64,000 bases of DNA, taken from positions 18,179 through 82,178 of the forward strand of contig JAOASL010000031.1 in the NCBI GenBank assembly GCA_030158675.1, in the 5' to 3' direction. The notes beneath the pieces were generated by a model that did not search any database, was not told the DNA's origin, and saw only the letters and a list, made by a program, of their open reading frames with translations. A program made the position numbers and the translations under genes. Positions 1 through 8,061 of the stretch are shown here, piece by piece (position 1 is the first letter of the stretch; the number at the start of each line of letters is the position of its first letter). The DNA is from Burkholderiaceae bacterium (GTDB taxonomy: Bacteria; Pseudomonadota; Gammaproteobacteria; Burkholderiales; Burkholderiaceae_D).

Positions 1-412
1 TCATCGGCTACCTGCCCCGGATCGGCCTCTTTGACGATGTCGATCGACGGGCTCTGCGTGACGGGCACCACGGCATCATCCTCATCCGGCCCAGTCTGGG
101 TCGAGTCCGCCGTCGCCGTGTTGTCAAGATCGCCGTCGCCGCCGCCATTCGTATCGATTTCCTCCTGCGTCACCGTATGCGCCGCCGTGTAGCTCCAGAT
201 CTCACCCACCTCCAGCAAATCGTCGTCGTTGCCCTCCACATCGGCACCCCGCACGATCGAATCCGCATCGGCCAGCGGATCGCTGACCGTCACATCGGTC
301 AACGTCTGGTTGCCCGTATTGCTCACCTCGAGCGTGTACGTGATCAGCTCGCCGGCCTCATCGGCTACCTGCCCCGGATCGGCCTCTTTGACGATGTCGA
401 TCGACGGGCTCT
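1..412 (-). repeat. Start of a 357-bp tandem repeat array inside the surface protein gene
   Basis: Bases 1-55 and 358-412 are identical, giving a period of 357 bp (119 codons, in frame). The repeated segment encodes SPSIDIVKEADPGQVADE and marks the start of each DUF11-like domain. Only one full unit and the start of the next are visible, so copy number cannot be judged. Identity at DNA level suggests recent duplication or homogenisation. Confidence 0.85.
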
Positions 413-1433
413 TGACCACAAACCATTCCTCAAATCCGCCTTCGACTGCCCATCCAGTTCCATTTTTCGTACCAAACTCGGAATAGAGATAGAGGTAAGC
501 CCCCGGCTGCACCCCGCTGAAGCCGGAATTGTTCACATCGCCCTGAACCGGAATCAGCACTTGATAGTCGCCGGATCCACTGCCCGAATTCCAATCCGTC
601 ATTTTTATCGAATGATTGATCTCACCGGCATCCAGCGCATCCCCATCGTGATTACTATCGATGTCCAGTTCATATTTCAGCTGCGCCGTCGGAAACAGGC
701 GTGTCGCCGGATCCATGTCATGCAGATCCGGCACATTCGCCGTAAAGACCTTCAGGTTCTGCAAGGTGATCAATGCAGCGCTTTCATTGAGGTCGAGGTT
801 GAACACGAGGTAAGTTACGCCGTCGATCGTCACCTTTGGCACGTCCGCATAGCGCAACGAGAAATTATGCTGACTCGACGCATCTTCACTGAACTGAACC
901 GGACGGCCATCGGAGTTGTAGCCGGACTCGAAGCCGGGCGTAGCATTGCTGTCTTGCAGACGGACGAAAGAATTAATCGCGCCGGTACCCGTTGAGTCCG
1001 GCACGCGATACTCCAGAAACAGCGTGGAATTCGCCGCACCAGGATCAGCGGCTACCGGGGAGTCTGAGTGGGGATTACTGTCAGTGAACGACGTCGATGC
1101 GATCCAGCCGGTCCCGCTGGCTGTCAGCAGAAAAGTCTGTCCCGCCGAATCATCCGGATTCACATACCAGGAGGTCACTACACTGCCGTTCACCTGGCCG
1201 TCAACATCACCTGTGCCGCCATCGACGACCGTCCACGGCGCATGGCCGGCGCCGGTCATGTCCGCGACACCGTCATCCAGCGTTCCATACACACCGTCCA
1301 TTCCAGGGTCGCTGACATGCTGGACACTGAAGGTAACGCTGCTGCCTGCAGCAAAGCCGCTTGCGGTGATGACCGCTGTCGAATCGGGCGCGTAGTCGGC
1401 AAGATCAGTCGTGACGCTGTAGTCCATAGCCAT
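1..1433 (-). CDS. Large repeat-containing surface/adhesin-like protein, N-terminal part (runs off left edge)
   Basis: The reading frame is open from an ATG at 1433 to the window edge (477 codons), so the C-terminus is missing. A GGAG ribosome site lies about 7 bases before the ATG. The N-terminus (MAMDYSVTTDLADYAPDSTA) has no Sec signal peptide. It is followed by an Ig-like, Gly/Asp-rich region (about 1-115), a less recognisable beta-rich region (about 115-340), and then acidic repeats of 119 residues that start with SPSIDIVKEADPGQVADEAG and contain ITYTLEVSNTGNQTLTDVTV. These match the DUF11/DUF7507 type of conserved repeat in giant bacterial surface proteins. By family knowledge such proteins are often type I secreted via a C-terminal signal, which fits the lack of a signal peptide, but that end is not visible. 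A LuxR-type regulator lies just upstream on the same strand. Long plus-strand frames here are shadows. Confidence 0.8.
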   Translation of the reverse strand, partial: MAMDYSVTTDLADYAPDSTAVITASGFAAGSSVTFSVQHVSDPGMDGVYGTLDDGVADMTGAGHAPWTVVDGGTGDVDGQVNGSVVTSWYVNPDDSAGQTFLLTASGTGWIASTSFTDSNPHSDSPVAADPGAANSTLFLEYRVPDSTGTGAINSFVRLQDSNATPGFESGYNSDGRPVQFSEDASSQHNFSLRYADVPKVTIDGVTYLVFNLDLNESAALITLQNLKVFTANVPDLHDMDPATRLFPTAQLKYELDIDSNHDGDALDAGEINHSIKMTDWNSGSGSGDYQVLIPVQGDVNNSGFSGVQPGAYLYLYSEFGTKNGTGWAVEGGFEEWFVVKSPSIDIVKEADPGQVADEAGELITYTLEVSNTGNQTLTDVTVSDPLADADSIVRGADVEGNDDDLLEVGEIWSYTAAHTVTQEEIDTNGGGDGDLDNTATADSTQTGPDEDDAVVPVTQSPSIDIVKEADPGQVAD

Positions 1434-1623
1434 GGGTTTCTCCGGAATAGATAAGGGGAACAAAGGTTTGCCGCAACCGATGGCCAGTGCCTGTGCACAT
1501 GAACCAATCAGCCTTCCGGAAAGATTAGGCAACAGACGGCATGCGCACATCCCTCATTTGACGTAGGCCGTTGTACTAAGACGCACTAGCGAACAAATGA
1601 AAATGTGGCGCGAGCGCCCCGCT

Positions 1624-2745
1624 TCAGCGAGAACCGCTGGCGTGATTCAGGAGTAGCAGCGGCGACAAGCGCCGCACCAGATCGGATTGACGCTGCGCTC
1701 CCGTCTTTTTCAAGATCGATGACAGCTGAGTACGAATGGTCGAAACACTGACCTGCAGCGCGGCCGCCACCTGACCCGGCGACTGACCGTCGAGGATCCG
1801 TTGAGCCAGCCGCGCTTCCGCAGGGGTAAGACGGTAAGCATGCTGCAGTATTTGCAGCGCCTCGTCCGACATACACTCGCCCCCCTGCACCAGTGCCAGT
1901 ACCAGCGCTGCAGCCTGGGCTGCACCAGCCGATGATACCGTTACGGGCAAGATGAACAGGTGGGTCACAGCAGATGCGTTCGGCGCGGAAAATTCGATGA
2001 CGCCTCCGGAGGCTCTCGCCGAACAGGCACGCTCGACCAGCTGCGCGAACCGCGATGCAGGCACTCCCGGCAGAGCCACGACCATTCTGCCCAGAGAGGT
2101 ACGCGCCGACAGCCTGAACAAGGCAGTGGCCGATGCGTTTGCTGCCAACGGGCGCAACGCCGTATCCAGCAGCAGCATCGGCATGCCGATACCGTTGAGC
2201 ATGGCCGACAGGTGCGCGCATTGACGGCTCAGCTGCTTCAGGCAAGCGATCGGCTCGAGTGCAGGCAACAGCAGGCGACAGGCGTGGGTGGCCAGTGCCA
2301 GGCGGGACGGCATGTCCGGCCACTCGCTGTCTTGCCGGTGCAAGGACAGTAGCGCCTCGGCCTGAGGCAGCGGCATGCGGGTGCTATAAGCGACTTGTCC
2401 TGCAGGGATGAAACCGGTAGCGTGCGGAATGGCGCCGGCGAGCGAAGCGGCTTGCAGTCGCTCCAGACGCTTCCAGAGCCCGGGCTCGAATTTGGCGACC
2501 AGTGCGCGCAGCACCGGTTCGGGTGGCTCACCGTCGTTGACAAGCAATTTCCACTGGCCGGCTTCATGAGCCGCCTGCGCCAGGCAGCTCCAATGGCCGC
2601 GCCGATCCCATATCTGCAGCGACACGCGTTCGCAAGCCAGCAACTCAGCCAGGCGCTGAAGTCCCTGAGCGAGGCGACGGGGTTGGGAAATGCCTTCGTA
2701 AAAACACGAAAGCAGATCGGTGTCGACGGGTGACGGCTGCGGCAT
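1624..2745 (-). CDS. LuxR-type HTH transcriptional regulator with putative N-terminal sensor region
   Basis: Read from the ATG at 2745 the product is 373 aa (first residues MPQPSPVDTDLLSC). The frame continues upstream to a TTG at 2838 and has GTG codons in between. No start has a strong Shine-Dalgarno, so the start is uncertain. The C-terminal 65 residues are a clear LuxR/GerE helix-turn-helix: YRLTPAEARLAQRILDGQS, then VAAALQVSVSTIRTQLSSI and KKTGAQRQSDLVRRL. The N-terminal two thirds look like a GAF/PAS-type sensor arrangement seen in stand-alone LuxR regulators. There is no receiver domain and no obvious acyl-homoserine-lactone domain. The next gene downstream on the same strand is the repeat surface protein, which makes it a possible target; this is inference. 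Confidence 0.8.
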   Translation of the reverse strand: MPQPSPVDTDLLSCFYEGISQPRRLAQGLQRLAELLACERVSLQIWDRRGHWSCLAQAAHEAGQWKLLVNDGEPPEPVLRALVAKFEPGLWKRLERLQAASLAGAIPHATGFIPAGQVAYSTRMPLPQAEALLSLHRQDSEWPDMPSRLALATHACRLLLPALEPIACLKQLSRQCAHLSAMLNGIGMPMLLLDTALRPLAANASATALFRLSARTSLGRMVVALPGVPASRFAQLVERACSARASGGVIEFSAPNASAVTHLFILPVTVSSAGAAQAAALVLALVQGGECMSDEALQILQHAYRLTPAEARLAQRILDGQSPGQVAAALQVSVSTIRTQLSSILKKTGAQRQSDLVRRLSPLLLLNHASGSR

Positions 2746-2935
2746 CGCCAATTCATAACCTTTGGGAAGGTGACCCACCGGCCCGAGCGAGCCGGATGGC
2801 ACATCGCTGAGGCTCTGTGTGAATTGACAGGATAACAACCCGGCTACTACCGGGACCGGCTATGTGGCTTAGCGGCGATGCACTAGTAGATCAACGAAGC
2901 AGGCGGCGGGCGACACAAGCCGGGGTCGGGCAGGA

Positions 2936-3238
2936 TCAGGCCGACTTGTCGAACAAACTGAAATGCTCGACCTTCGGCGGAGCCGCGAAGAACGGCCCGA
3001 CGATGGCGCGCCAGGCGGGGAATGCCGGCGATTCGCGGAAGTCCACTGTATGGTTTTCCAGCGTTTCCCAGAAAATCATCAGAACATAGCGTTCCGGCGA
3101 CTCGATTCCCTTATTGATCTTGTAACCGCTGAATCCCTTGCACGGGCTAATGACGGTTTTCAGGCCATGGACAATGGCGGCTTCGAATTCAGCCTGCTTG
3201 CCGGGCTGGATCTGGATGTCTGCGAGTTCAAGAATCAT
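2936..3238 (-). CDS. Antibiotic biosynthesis monooxygenase (ABM) domain protein
   Basis: A 100-aa single-domain protein starting MILELADIQIQPGKQAEFEA. The ATG at 3238 is preceded by AGGAG at good spacing; the longer frame upstream of it lacks such a signal. The pattern of a short beta strand, the helix AEFEAAIVHGLKTVI, the strand YVLMIFWETLENH and then a helix with WRAIVGPFFAAPPKVEHF is typical of the ABM (PF03992-type) dimeric ferredoxin-like fold. Members include small oxygenases and heme-degrading proteins, but many have no known substrate. It is a stand-alone gene transcribed away from the response regulator at 3391, so no pathway is suggested by context. Confidence 0.75.
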   Translation of the reverse strand: MILELADIQIQPGKQAEFEAAIVHGLKTVISPCKGFSGYKINKGIESPERYVLMIFWETLENHTVDFRESPAFPAWRAIVGPFFAAPPKVEHFSLFDKSA

Positions 3239-3306
3239 GGCGGCTCCTATGAAGGGAGGCGCGATTATCGCATTCAGAGCTGCAATGAATTTCCCATTTC
3301 CAAAAG

Positions 3307-3334
3307 TTGACACTCCGATTGGCAAAAGTTAAAT
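3307..3334 (+). promoter_or_regulatory. Candidate sigma-70 promoter for the response regulator gene
   Basis: A perfect TTGACA at 3307-3312 is followed after 16 bases by TTAAAT at 3329-3334. It lies in the divergent region between the ABM gene and the regulator starting at 3391. Confidence 0.5.
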
Positions 3335-3390
3335 AGTGTTCATCCACAAATTTTCGAGCGCTTTGCTCGAACATCAAACTCCCTCTCGCC

Positions 3391-4104
3391 ATGCGAATAG
3401 CCCTCCTCGACAATGATCCTCACCAGCGTTCGCTGATCGTGGACACGCTGGCTTCGGGGCAGCATGAATGCCTGGTTTTCAACCACTATGGTGACTTGCT
3501 GGCTGGCCTGCACGAAGAGGAAATCGCGCTGCTGATCTATCACTGGCAGCCGGAAATCGAGGGATTGCGCCAACTCCTGGCACTGCGACAAGCGCGGCCG
3601 ACCCTGCCGGTCTTGCTGTTGAGTGGGCGCGCCTACGAGCACGAACTTGCGGCAGTATTGGACGGCGCGTACAGCGACTATCTGCTGAAGCCGCTGCGGC
3701 GCAATGAGCTGTTGGTCCGGCTGCGGGTGCTGGCTGCCCGTGCACGGCCCGATACGTCCAGCGCCCACACACTGAATTTCGGTTCGTACGCGTTTGATGT
3801 CCGCAGCGCACGGCTCAAACGACAAAACGAGCCCATTGCACTGACGCAAAAGGAGTTCGATCTGGCTTTATTGTTTTTCCGCAATCTCGGGCGGCCGTTG
3901 TCGCGCGCCACCATTCTGGAGGCGGTGTGGCCCCAGGATGCGGAATTCAGCTCACGCAGTATGGATACCCATGTTTCCCGGGTACGCAACAAACTTGGGT
4001 TGCGACCGGAAAACGGCTTCCGGCTTGCTCCGGTCTATAGTTATGGCTACTGCCTGGAACAATTGGCCGATGAGGACAAGAGGGCCATTGGCCTACGGGT
4101 ATAA
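3391..4104 (+). CDS. OmpR/PhoB-family regulator with degenerate receiver (no phospho-acceptor Asp)
   Basis: A 237-aa protein with an N-terminal receiver fold (about 1-115) and a C-terminal winged helix of the Trans_reg_C type (about 130-225; [16 protein letters not shown], then [14 protein letters not shown] and YSYGYCLE). The acidic pair D7/D9, switch Ser78 and Lys100 (DYLLKPL) are present. In the segment [14 protein letters not shown] the residue aligned with the phosphorylated Asp is Tyr50, followed by His51. The receiver is therefore unlikely to be phosphorylated in the usual way. No histidine kinase gene is nearby. It precedes hemA on the same strand, and its stop codon overlaps a TATAAT that may serve hemA. 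Such atypical regulators may work constitutively or through ligand or protein binding; the target is unknown. Confidence 0.85.
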   Translation: MRIALLDNDPHQRSLIVDTLASGQHECLVFNHYGDLLAGLHEEEIALLIYHWQPEIEGLRQLLALRQARPTLPVLLLSGRAYEHELAAVLDGAYSDYLLKPLRRNELLVRLRVLAARARPDTSSAHTLNFGSYAFDVRSARLKRQNEPIALTQKEFDLALLFFRNLGRPLSRATILEAVWPQDAEFSSRSMDTHVSRVRNKLGLRPENGFRLAPVYSYGYCLEQLADEDKRAIGLRV

Positions 4105-4105
4105 T
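4100..4105 (+). promoter_or_regulatory. Candidate -10 element for hemA
   Basis: A perfect TATAAT at 4100-4105 overlaps the stop codon of the preceding regulator and lies 31 bases before the hemA ATG. No good -35 hexamer was found at 16-18 bp. Confidence 0.4.
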
Positions 4106-4136
4106 ACGCGTCATTCCTATCCAGGCTTTTCCACGC

Positions 4137-5420
4137 ATGCAACTGCTCGCCGTTGGTCTCAACCACACCACGGCTCCGGTCTCGCTCCGCGAGAAAGTGG
4201 CCTTCCCCGCTGACCAGCTCGGTCAGGCGGTGGGTGCTGCCTGCGCGTGGTTCGGCAACGCGAACCAGCGCCCACAGGAAACAGCGATTCTATCGACCTG
4301 CAACCGCACCGAAATCTATGGTGCCAACGCAAACGAAGGCAATATTGACGCCGCAATCGATCAGACTGCGCATTTCGTTGCCAATTATCACAAGCTGTCT
4401 TACGCAGATCTGCGCCCTTATTTGTATGCGCTGCCGCAGGATGGCGCGGTTCGCCATGCGTTCCGCGTGGCTGCCGGACTCGATTCCATGGTACTGGGCG
4501 AACCGCAAATTCTGGGTCAGATGAAAGATGCCGTACGGCAAGCTGAGGCTGCGGGCGGACTCGGCACCTACCTACACCAGATGTTCCAGCGCACCTTCGC
4601 CGTAGCGAAAGAAGTGCGCTCAACTACCGAGATCGGCGCGCACAGCGTGTCGATGGCTGCGGCCGCAGTACGCTTGTCGCAGCGCATCTTCGACAGCCTG
4701 TCCGACCAGCATGTGCTGTTCATTGGCGCAGGCGAAATGATTGATCTGTGCATTACTCACTTCGCCGCCCAGCACCCAAAGAGCCTGACCGTGGCAAACC
4801 GTACACTGGAACGCGCTGAGGTGCTCGCGCACCGCTTCGGCGGGAGGGCAATGCGGCTTGGCGAACTACCGGACCAGCTCGCGCATTTCGACGTGGTGGT
4901 GTCCTGTACTGCGTCGTCGTTGCCGATCATCGGGCTGGGTATGGTCGAGCGCGCGATCAAGTCACGCCGCCACAAGCCGATATTTATGGTCGACCTGGCG
5001 GTGCCGCGCGATATCGAGTCCGAAGTCGCCCGGCTGAATGACGTGTTCCTGTATACCGTCGATGACCTCGGCGCGGCAGTGCAGATCGGCGTCGAGAGTC
5101 GCCAGTCGGCGGTCGCACAGGCCGAGGCCATCATCGAAACCCGTGTGCAGTCCTTCATGCACTGGCTGGAGAGCCGTGCGGTGGTGCCGATCATCCAGGA
5201 CCTGCAGGAAACCAGCGAGCAGATTCGCCGCGCCGAACTCGAGCGTGCCCGCAAACTGCTGGCCAAAGGGGATGACATCGAAACGGTGCTGGAAGCACTG
5301 TCGAAGGGACTGACAGCCAAATTCCTGCACGGCCCGCAACAGGCACTGCACAATGCCGACGCGGACGAGCGCGCCCGTCTGACGCAGCTGCTGCCGCAGC
5401 TGTTCCGCAGCAAGCGCTAG
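4137..5420 (+). CDS. hemA: Glutamyl-tRNA reductase
   Basis: A 427-aa protein of normal family length. It reduces glutamyl-tRNA(Glu) to glutamate-1-semialdehyde with NADPH, the first committed step of C5 tetrapyrrole (heme) synthesis in the cytosol. The start [20 protein letters not shown] is the canonical N-terminus. The catalytic Cys55 lies in [12 protein letters not shown]. The substrate-recognition segment [18 protein letters not shown] and the nucleotide-binding stretch [17 protein letters not shown] are both intact. The C-terminal dimerisation helices are present (HGPQQALHN). It is followed after 73 bases by prfA, a classic hemA-prfA pairing in proteobacteria. Confidence 0.97.
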   Translation: MQLLAVGLNHTTAPVSLREKVAFPADQLGQAVGAACAWFGNANQRPQETAILSTCNRTEIYGANANEGNIDAAIDQTAHFVANYHKLSYADLRPYLYALPQDGAVRHAFRVAAGLDSMVLGEPQILGQMKDAVRQAEAAGGLGTYLHQMFQRTFAVAKEVRSTTEIGAHSVSMAAAAVRLSQRIFDSLSDQHVLFIGAGEMIDLCITHFAAQHPKSLTVANRTLERAEVLAHRFGGRAMRLGELPDQLAHFDVVVSCTASSLPIIGLGMVERAIKSRRHKPIFMVDLAVPRDIESEVARLNDVFLYTVDDLGAAVQIGVESRQSAVAQAEAIIETRVQSFMHWLESRAVVPIIQDLQETSEQIRRAELERARKLLAKGDDIETVLEALSKGLTAKFLHGPQQALHNADADERARLTQLLPQLFRSKR

Positions 5421-5493
5421 CGATCGCCTCGCTCCGGCTGCGCGGTCGCGATGACGGCCGCACGATCCACCGCTTCCTCTTCCGATTTTTCGA

Positions 5494-6576
5494 ATGACAC
5501 CCTCACTGCTAGCGAAGCTCGACCAGCTAACGCACCGGCTCGAAGAAGTCAGCGCGCTGCTGAACCAGGAAAACGCAACGGCTGACATGGACCAGTACCG
5601 CAAGCTCACACGCGAGCATGCGGAACTGGAGCCGCTGGTGGCCGTGCATGGGCAATGGGCGCAGGCGCGGGAGGATATCCGCGCCGCGCAGGACATGCTG
5701 TCGGACCCCGACATGAAGGCCTTTGCGCAGGAAGAGCTGGATGCCGCACAAACGCGTTCCGCCGCACTCGAGCTGGACCTGCAGAAGATGATGCTACCGA
5801 AGGATCCGAACGACGAGCGCAATATCTTTCTCGAGATCCGCGCCGGTACCGGCGGCGACGAGTCAGCGCTGTTCGCCGGCGACCTGCTGCGTATGTATTC
5901 GCGTTTCGCGGAGCGGCAGCGCTGGCAGGTCGAGATGGTGTCGGAGTCGCCGTCGGAGCTGGGCGGCTACAAGGAAGTGATCGTACGCATCGTCGGCCAC
6001 GGCGCGTATTCACGGCTGAAGTTCGAATCCGGCGGCCATCGCGTGCAGCGCGTGCCAGCGACAGAGGCGCAGGGACGCATTCATACGTCTGCGTGCACCG
6101 TTGCCGTGATGCCGGAAGCCGACGAGATCGGCGAGGTCGACATCAATCCGGCCGACCTGCGCATCGACACGTTCCGTGCTTCGGGCGCCGGCGGACAGCA
6201 CATCAACAAAACCGATTCGGCCGTGCGCATCACCCACCTGCCGAGCGGCATCGTGGTCGAATGCCAGGACGACCGCAGCCAGCACAAAAACAAAGCGCAG
6301 GCAATGAAGGTCCTCGCCACCCGCATCATGGACATACAGCGGCGCGAGCAGCAGGCCAAGGAAGCGGCGACGCGCAAGTCGCTAGTCGGCTCCGGCGACC
6401 GCAGCGAGCGCATCCGCACGTACAATTTTCCGCAGGGTCGGGTCACTGACCACCGCATCAATCTGACGCTGTACAAGCTGGAATCCATGATGGAAGGCGA
6501 CCTGCAGGAGCTCACCGGCGCGCTGATGGCCGAGCACCAGGCTGAGCAGCTGGCGGCGCTGGCAGAAGCGAGTTGA
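5494..6576 (+). CDS. prfA: Peptide chain release factor 1
   Basis: A 360-aa class I release factor that recognises UAA/UAG and triggers peptidyl-tRNA hydrolysis on the ribosome. The catalytic motif GAGGQH places Gln at residue 235, the same number as in E. coli RF1. The start [20 protein letters not shown] is the usual helical N-terminal domain, and the segment [20 protein letters not shown] is typical of the family. Its Gln is methylated by PrmC, which is encoded two genes downstream with dsbB between. Confidence 0.97.
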   Translation: MTPSLLAKLDQLTHRLEEVSALLNQENATADMDQYRKLTREHAELEPLVAVHGQWAQAREDIRAAQDMLSDPDMKAFAQEELDAAQTRSAALELDLQKMMLPKDPNDERNIFLEIRAGTGGDESALFAGDLLRMYSRFAERQRWQVEMVSESPSELGGYKEVIVRIVGHGAYSRLKFESGGHRVQRVPATEAQGRIHTSACTVAVMPEADEIGEVDINPADLRIDTFRASGAGGQHINKTDSAVRITHLPSGIVVECQDDRSQHKNKAQAMKVLATRIMDIQRREQQAKEAATRKSLVGSGDRSERIRTYNFPQGRVTDHRINLTLYKLESMMEGDLQELTGALMAEHQAEQLAALAEAS

Positions 6577-6693
6577 GTCCGTGCCTTCAGCAACCCACGG
6601 CACGGCATTTTCGACCGGCGGAGAAATAGCCATGCCAGAAACTGACAACGTCTGAAACATCACTTTGATCACGAAACCTGACCCTTGAACACC

Positions 6694-7179
6694 ATGCACC
6701 GATCCGCCAAGCCCTTCCTGATCCTCACAGCCGTCACCTGCATCGCGATGCTCGCCGTTGGCCTCTACCTGCAGCTAGTGCTCGACATGCTGCCCTGCCC
6801 GCTGTGTGTGCTGCAGCGCTATGCGTTCGTAGCGGTCGCGCTGGCCTGCCTGATCACCGTAGCACTACCGGCGGCGGCCACGCGAATCGGCGCGGCGATC
6901 GCCTGCGCTGCATCACTGACCGGCGCCGGCATCGCGATCCGCCACCTGTGGGTGAAGGCGCACCCGGAAATTTCGTGCGGCATCGATCCGCTGGAGACTT
7001 CGCTGAACAAGGTGTTCATTGCCGAATGGTTTCCCGCGCTGTTTCAGGCCGACGGACTGTGCACTACTGAATACGACCCGATTCTCGGGCTGTCGATACC
7101 GCAGTGGGCGCTGGCGTGGTTCACCCTCTTCATCTTCGTCACCGCCACTGTCGCGCTGCGCAAGAGGCGCGGTGCATGA
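6694..7179 (+). CDS. dsbB: Disulfide bond formation protein B
   Basis: A 161-aa inner-membrane protein with four predicted transmembrane segments. It reoxidises periplasmic DsbA and passes electrons to quinone. Both periplasmic cysteine pairs are present: C35-P-L-C38 (LPCPLCVLQRYAF) and C95/C123 (ISCGIDP and GLCTTE). The ATG at 6694 is preferred; an in-frame TTG nine bases upstream is the only extension. Its stop codon overlaps the prmC start (ATGA at 7176-7179), which suggests translational coupling although the two functions are unrelated. Confidence 0.93.
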   Translation: MHRSAKPFLILTAVTCIAMLAVGLYLQLVLDMLPCPLCVLQRYAFVAVALACLITVALPAAATRIGAAIACAASLTGAGIAIRHLWVKAHPEISCGIDPLETSLNKVFIAEWFPALFQADGLCTTEYDPILGLSIPQWALAWFTLFIFVTATVALRKRRGA

Positions 7180-7982
7180 CCGTTGAAGGCCTGCTGAGGG
7201 CGGCGCAGATCGCGCCGCTGGAAGCGCGCATCCTGCTCGCCCATGCGCTGAATTGCTCGCGTGTGCAACTGGTGATCCGCGCGAAGGATGAACTGACACA
7301 AGAGCAGGAAGCCGCCGCCAGCGCGCTGTTCGAGCGCCGTCGTCAAGGCGAGCCGATCGCCTACCTGACCGGCAAGCGCGAGTTTTACGGTCTTGACTTC
7401 ATGGTGACGCCGGCCGTGCTGATACCACGTCACGAGACCGAGCTGCTGGTCGAACTCGCCATCGAACGCCTGCCGCAGGCCGGCCGCGCGCTGGATCTCG
7501 GCACGGGCTCGGGCGCAATCGCCGTCGTGCTCGCTCATGTACGGACGCAGGCGAGCCTGTTCGCAACCGATGCGAGCGAAGCAGCGCTTGCCGTAGCGCG
7601 CCGGAACGCAGCGCAAAACGGCGTCCAGATCGGCTTCCGGCACAGCGACTGGTACCAGAGCGTGGACGGCGTGTTCGACCTGATCGTCAGCAACCCGCCC
7701 TACATTGCCGCAGGCGATCCACACCTGTCGCAAGGCGACTTGCGCTTCGAGCCGCCGTTGGCGCTGACCGACGAAGCGGACGGCCTGACTGATATCGCCG
7801 CGATCATCGGCGGCGCACCGGCCCACCTGGCACCGGGCGGCTGGCTGCTGATGGAGCACGGCCATGACCAGGCTGCGGCAGTGCGTGCACTGCTGGCCCA
7901 AGCCGGCTGGCAACAGGTGCAGAGCTGGCGCGACCTGGCCGGCACAGAACGCGTCACTGGCGCGCTGCGCCCCGTGAACTGA
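7176..7982 (+). CDS. prmC: Peptide chain release factor N5-glutamine methyltransferase
   Basis: A 268-aa SAM-dependent methyltransferase that modifies the Gln of the GGQ motif of RF1 and RF2. The start at 7176 overlaps the dsbB stop (ATGA) and gives MTVEGLLRAAQIAPLEARIL, the expected N-terminal helical domain; the frame upstream of it lies inside dsbB. The SAM loop is LDLGTGSGAIAVVLA. The substrate-Gln-binding NPPY motif is at 173-176 (IVSNPPYIAAGD). The location near its substrate gene prfA is common. Confidence 0.95.
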   Translation: MTVEGLLRAAQIAPLEARILLAHALNCSRVQLVIRAKDELTQEQEAAASALFERRRQGEPIAYLTGKREFYGLDFMVTPAVLIPRHETELLVELAIERLPQAGRALDLGTGSGAIAVVLAHVRTQASLFATDASEAALAVARRNAAQNGVQIGFRHSDWYQSVDGVFDLIVSNPPYIAAGDPHLSQGDLRFEPPLALTDEADGLTDIAAIIGGAPAHLAPGGWLLMEHGHDQAAAVRALLAQAGWQQVQSWRDLAGTERVTGALRPVN

Positions 7983-8061
7983 GCACCTGTCAAGACTGGC
8001 GCACAACGGCGATTTGCGTATCATCCGACGCTTTACCGACTTCCTTCTCCGCTGAATAACG

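Noticed and set aside
177-995. A 272-aa plus-strand open frame
   Set aside because: It lies opposite the repeat surface protein, whose minus-strand frame carries clear repeats and a ribosome site. The plus-strand translation has no family pattern.
2746-2838. N-terminal extension of the LuxR-type regulator to a TTG start
   Set aside because: The extension has no Shine-Dalgarno and no recognisable domain. It cannot be excluded, but the ATG at 2745 is simpler.
6579-6605. Hairpin CCGTGCC/GGCACGG after prfA
   Set aside because: A 7-bp stem with a 13-base loop and only a short T-stretch; too weak to call a terminator.
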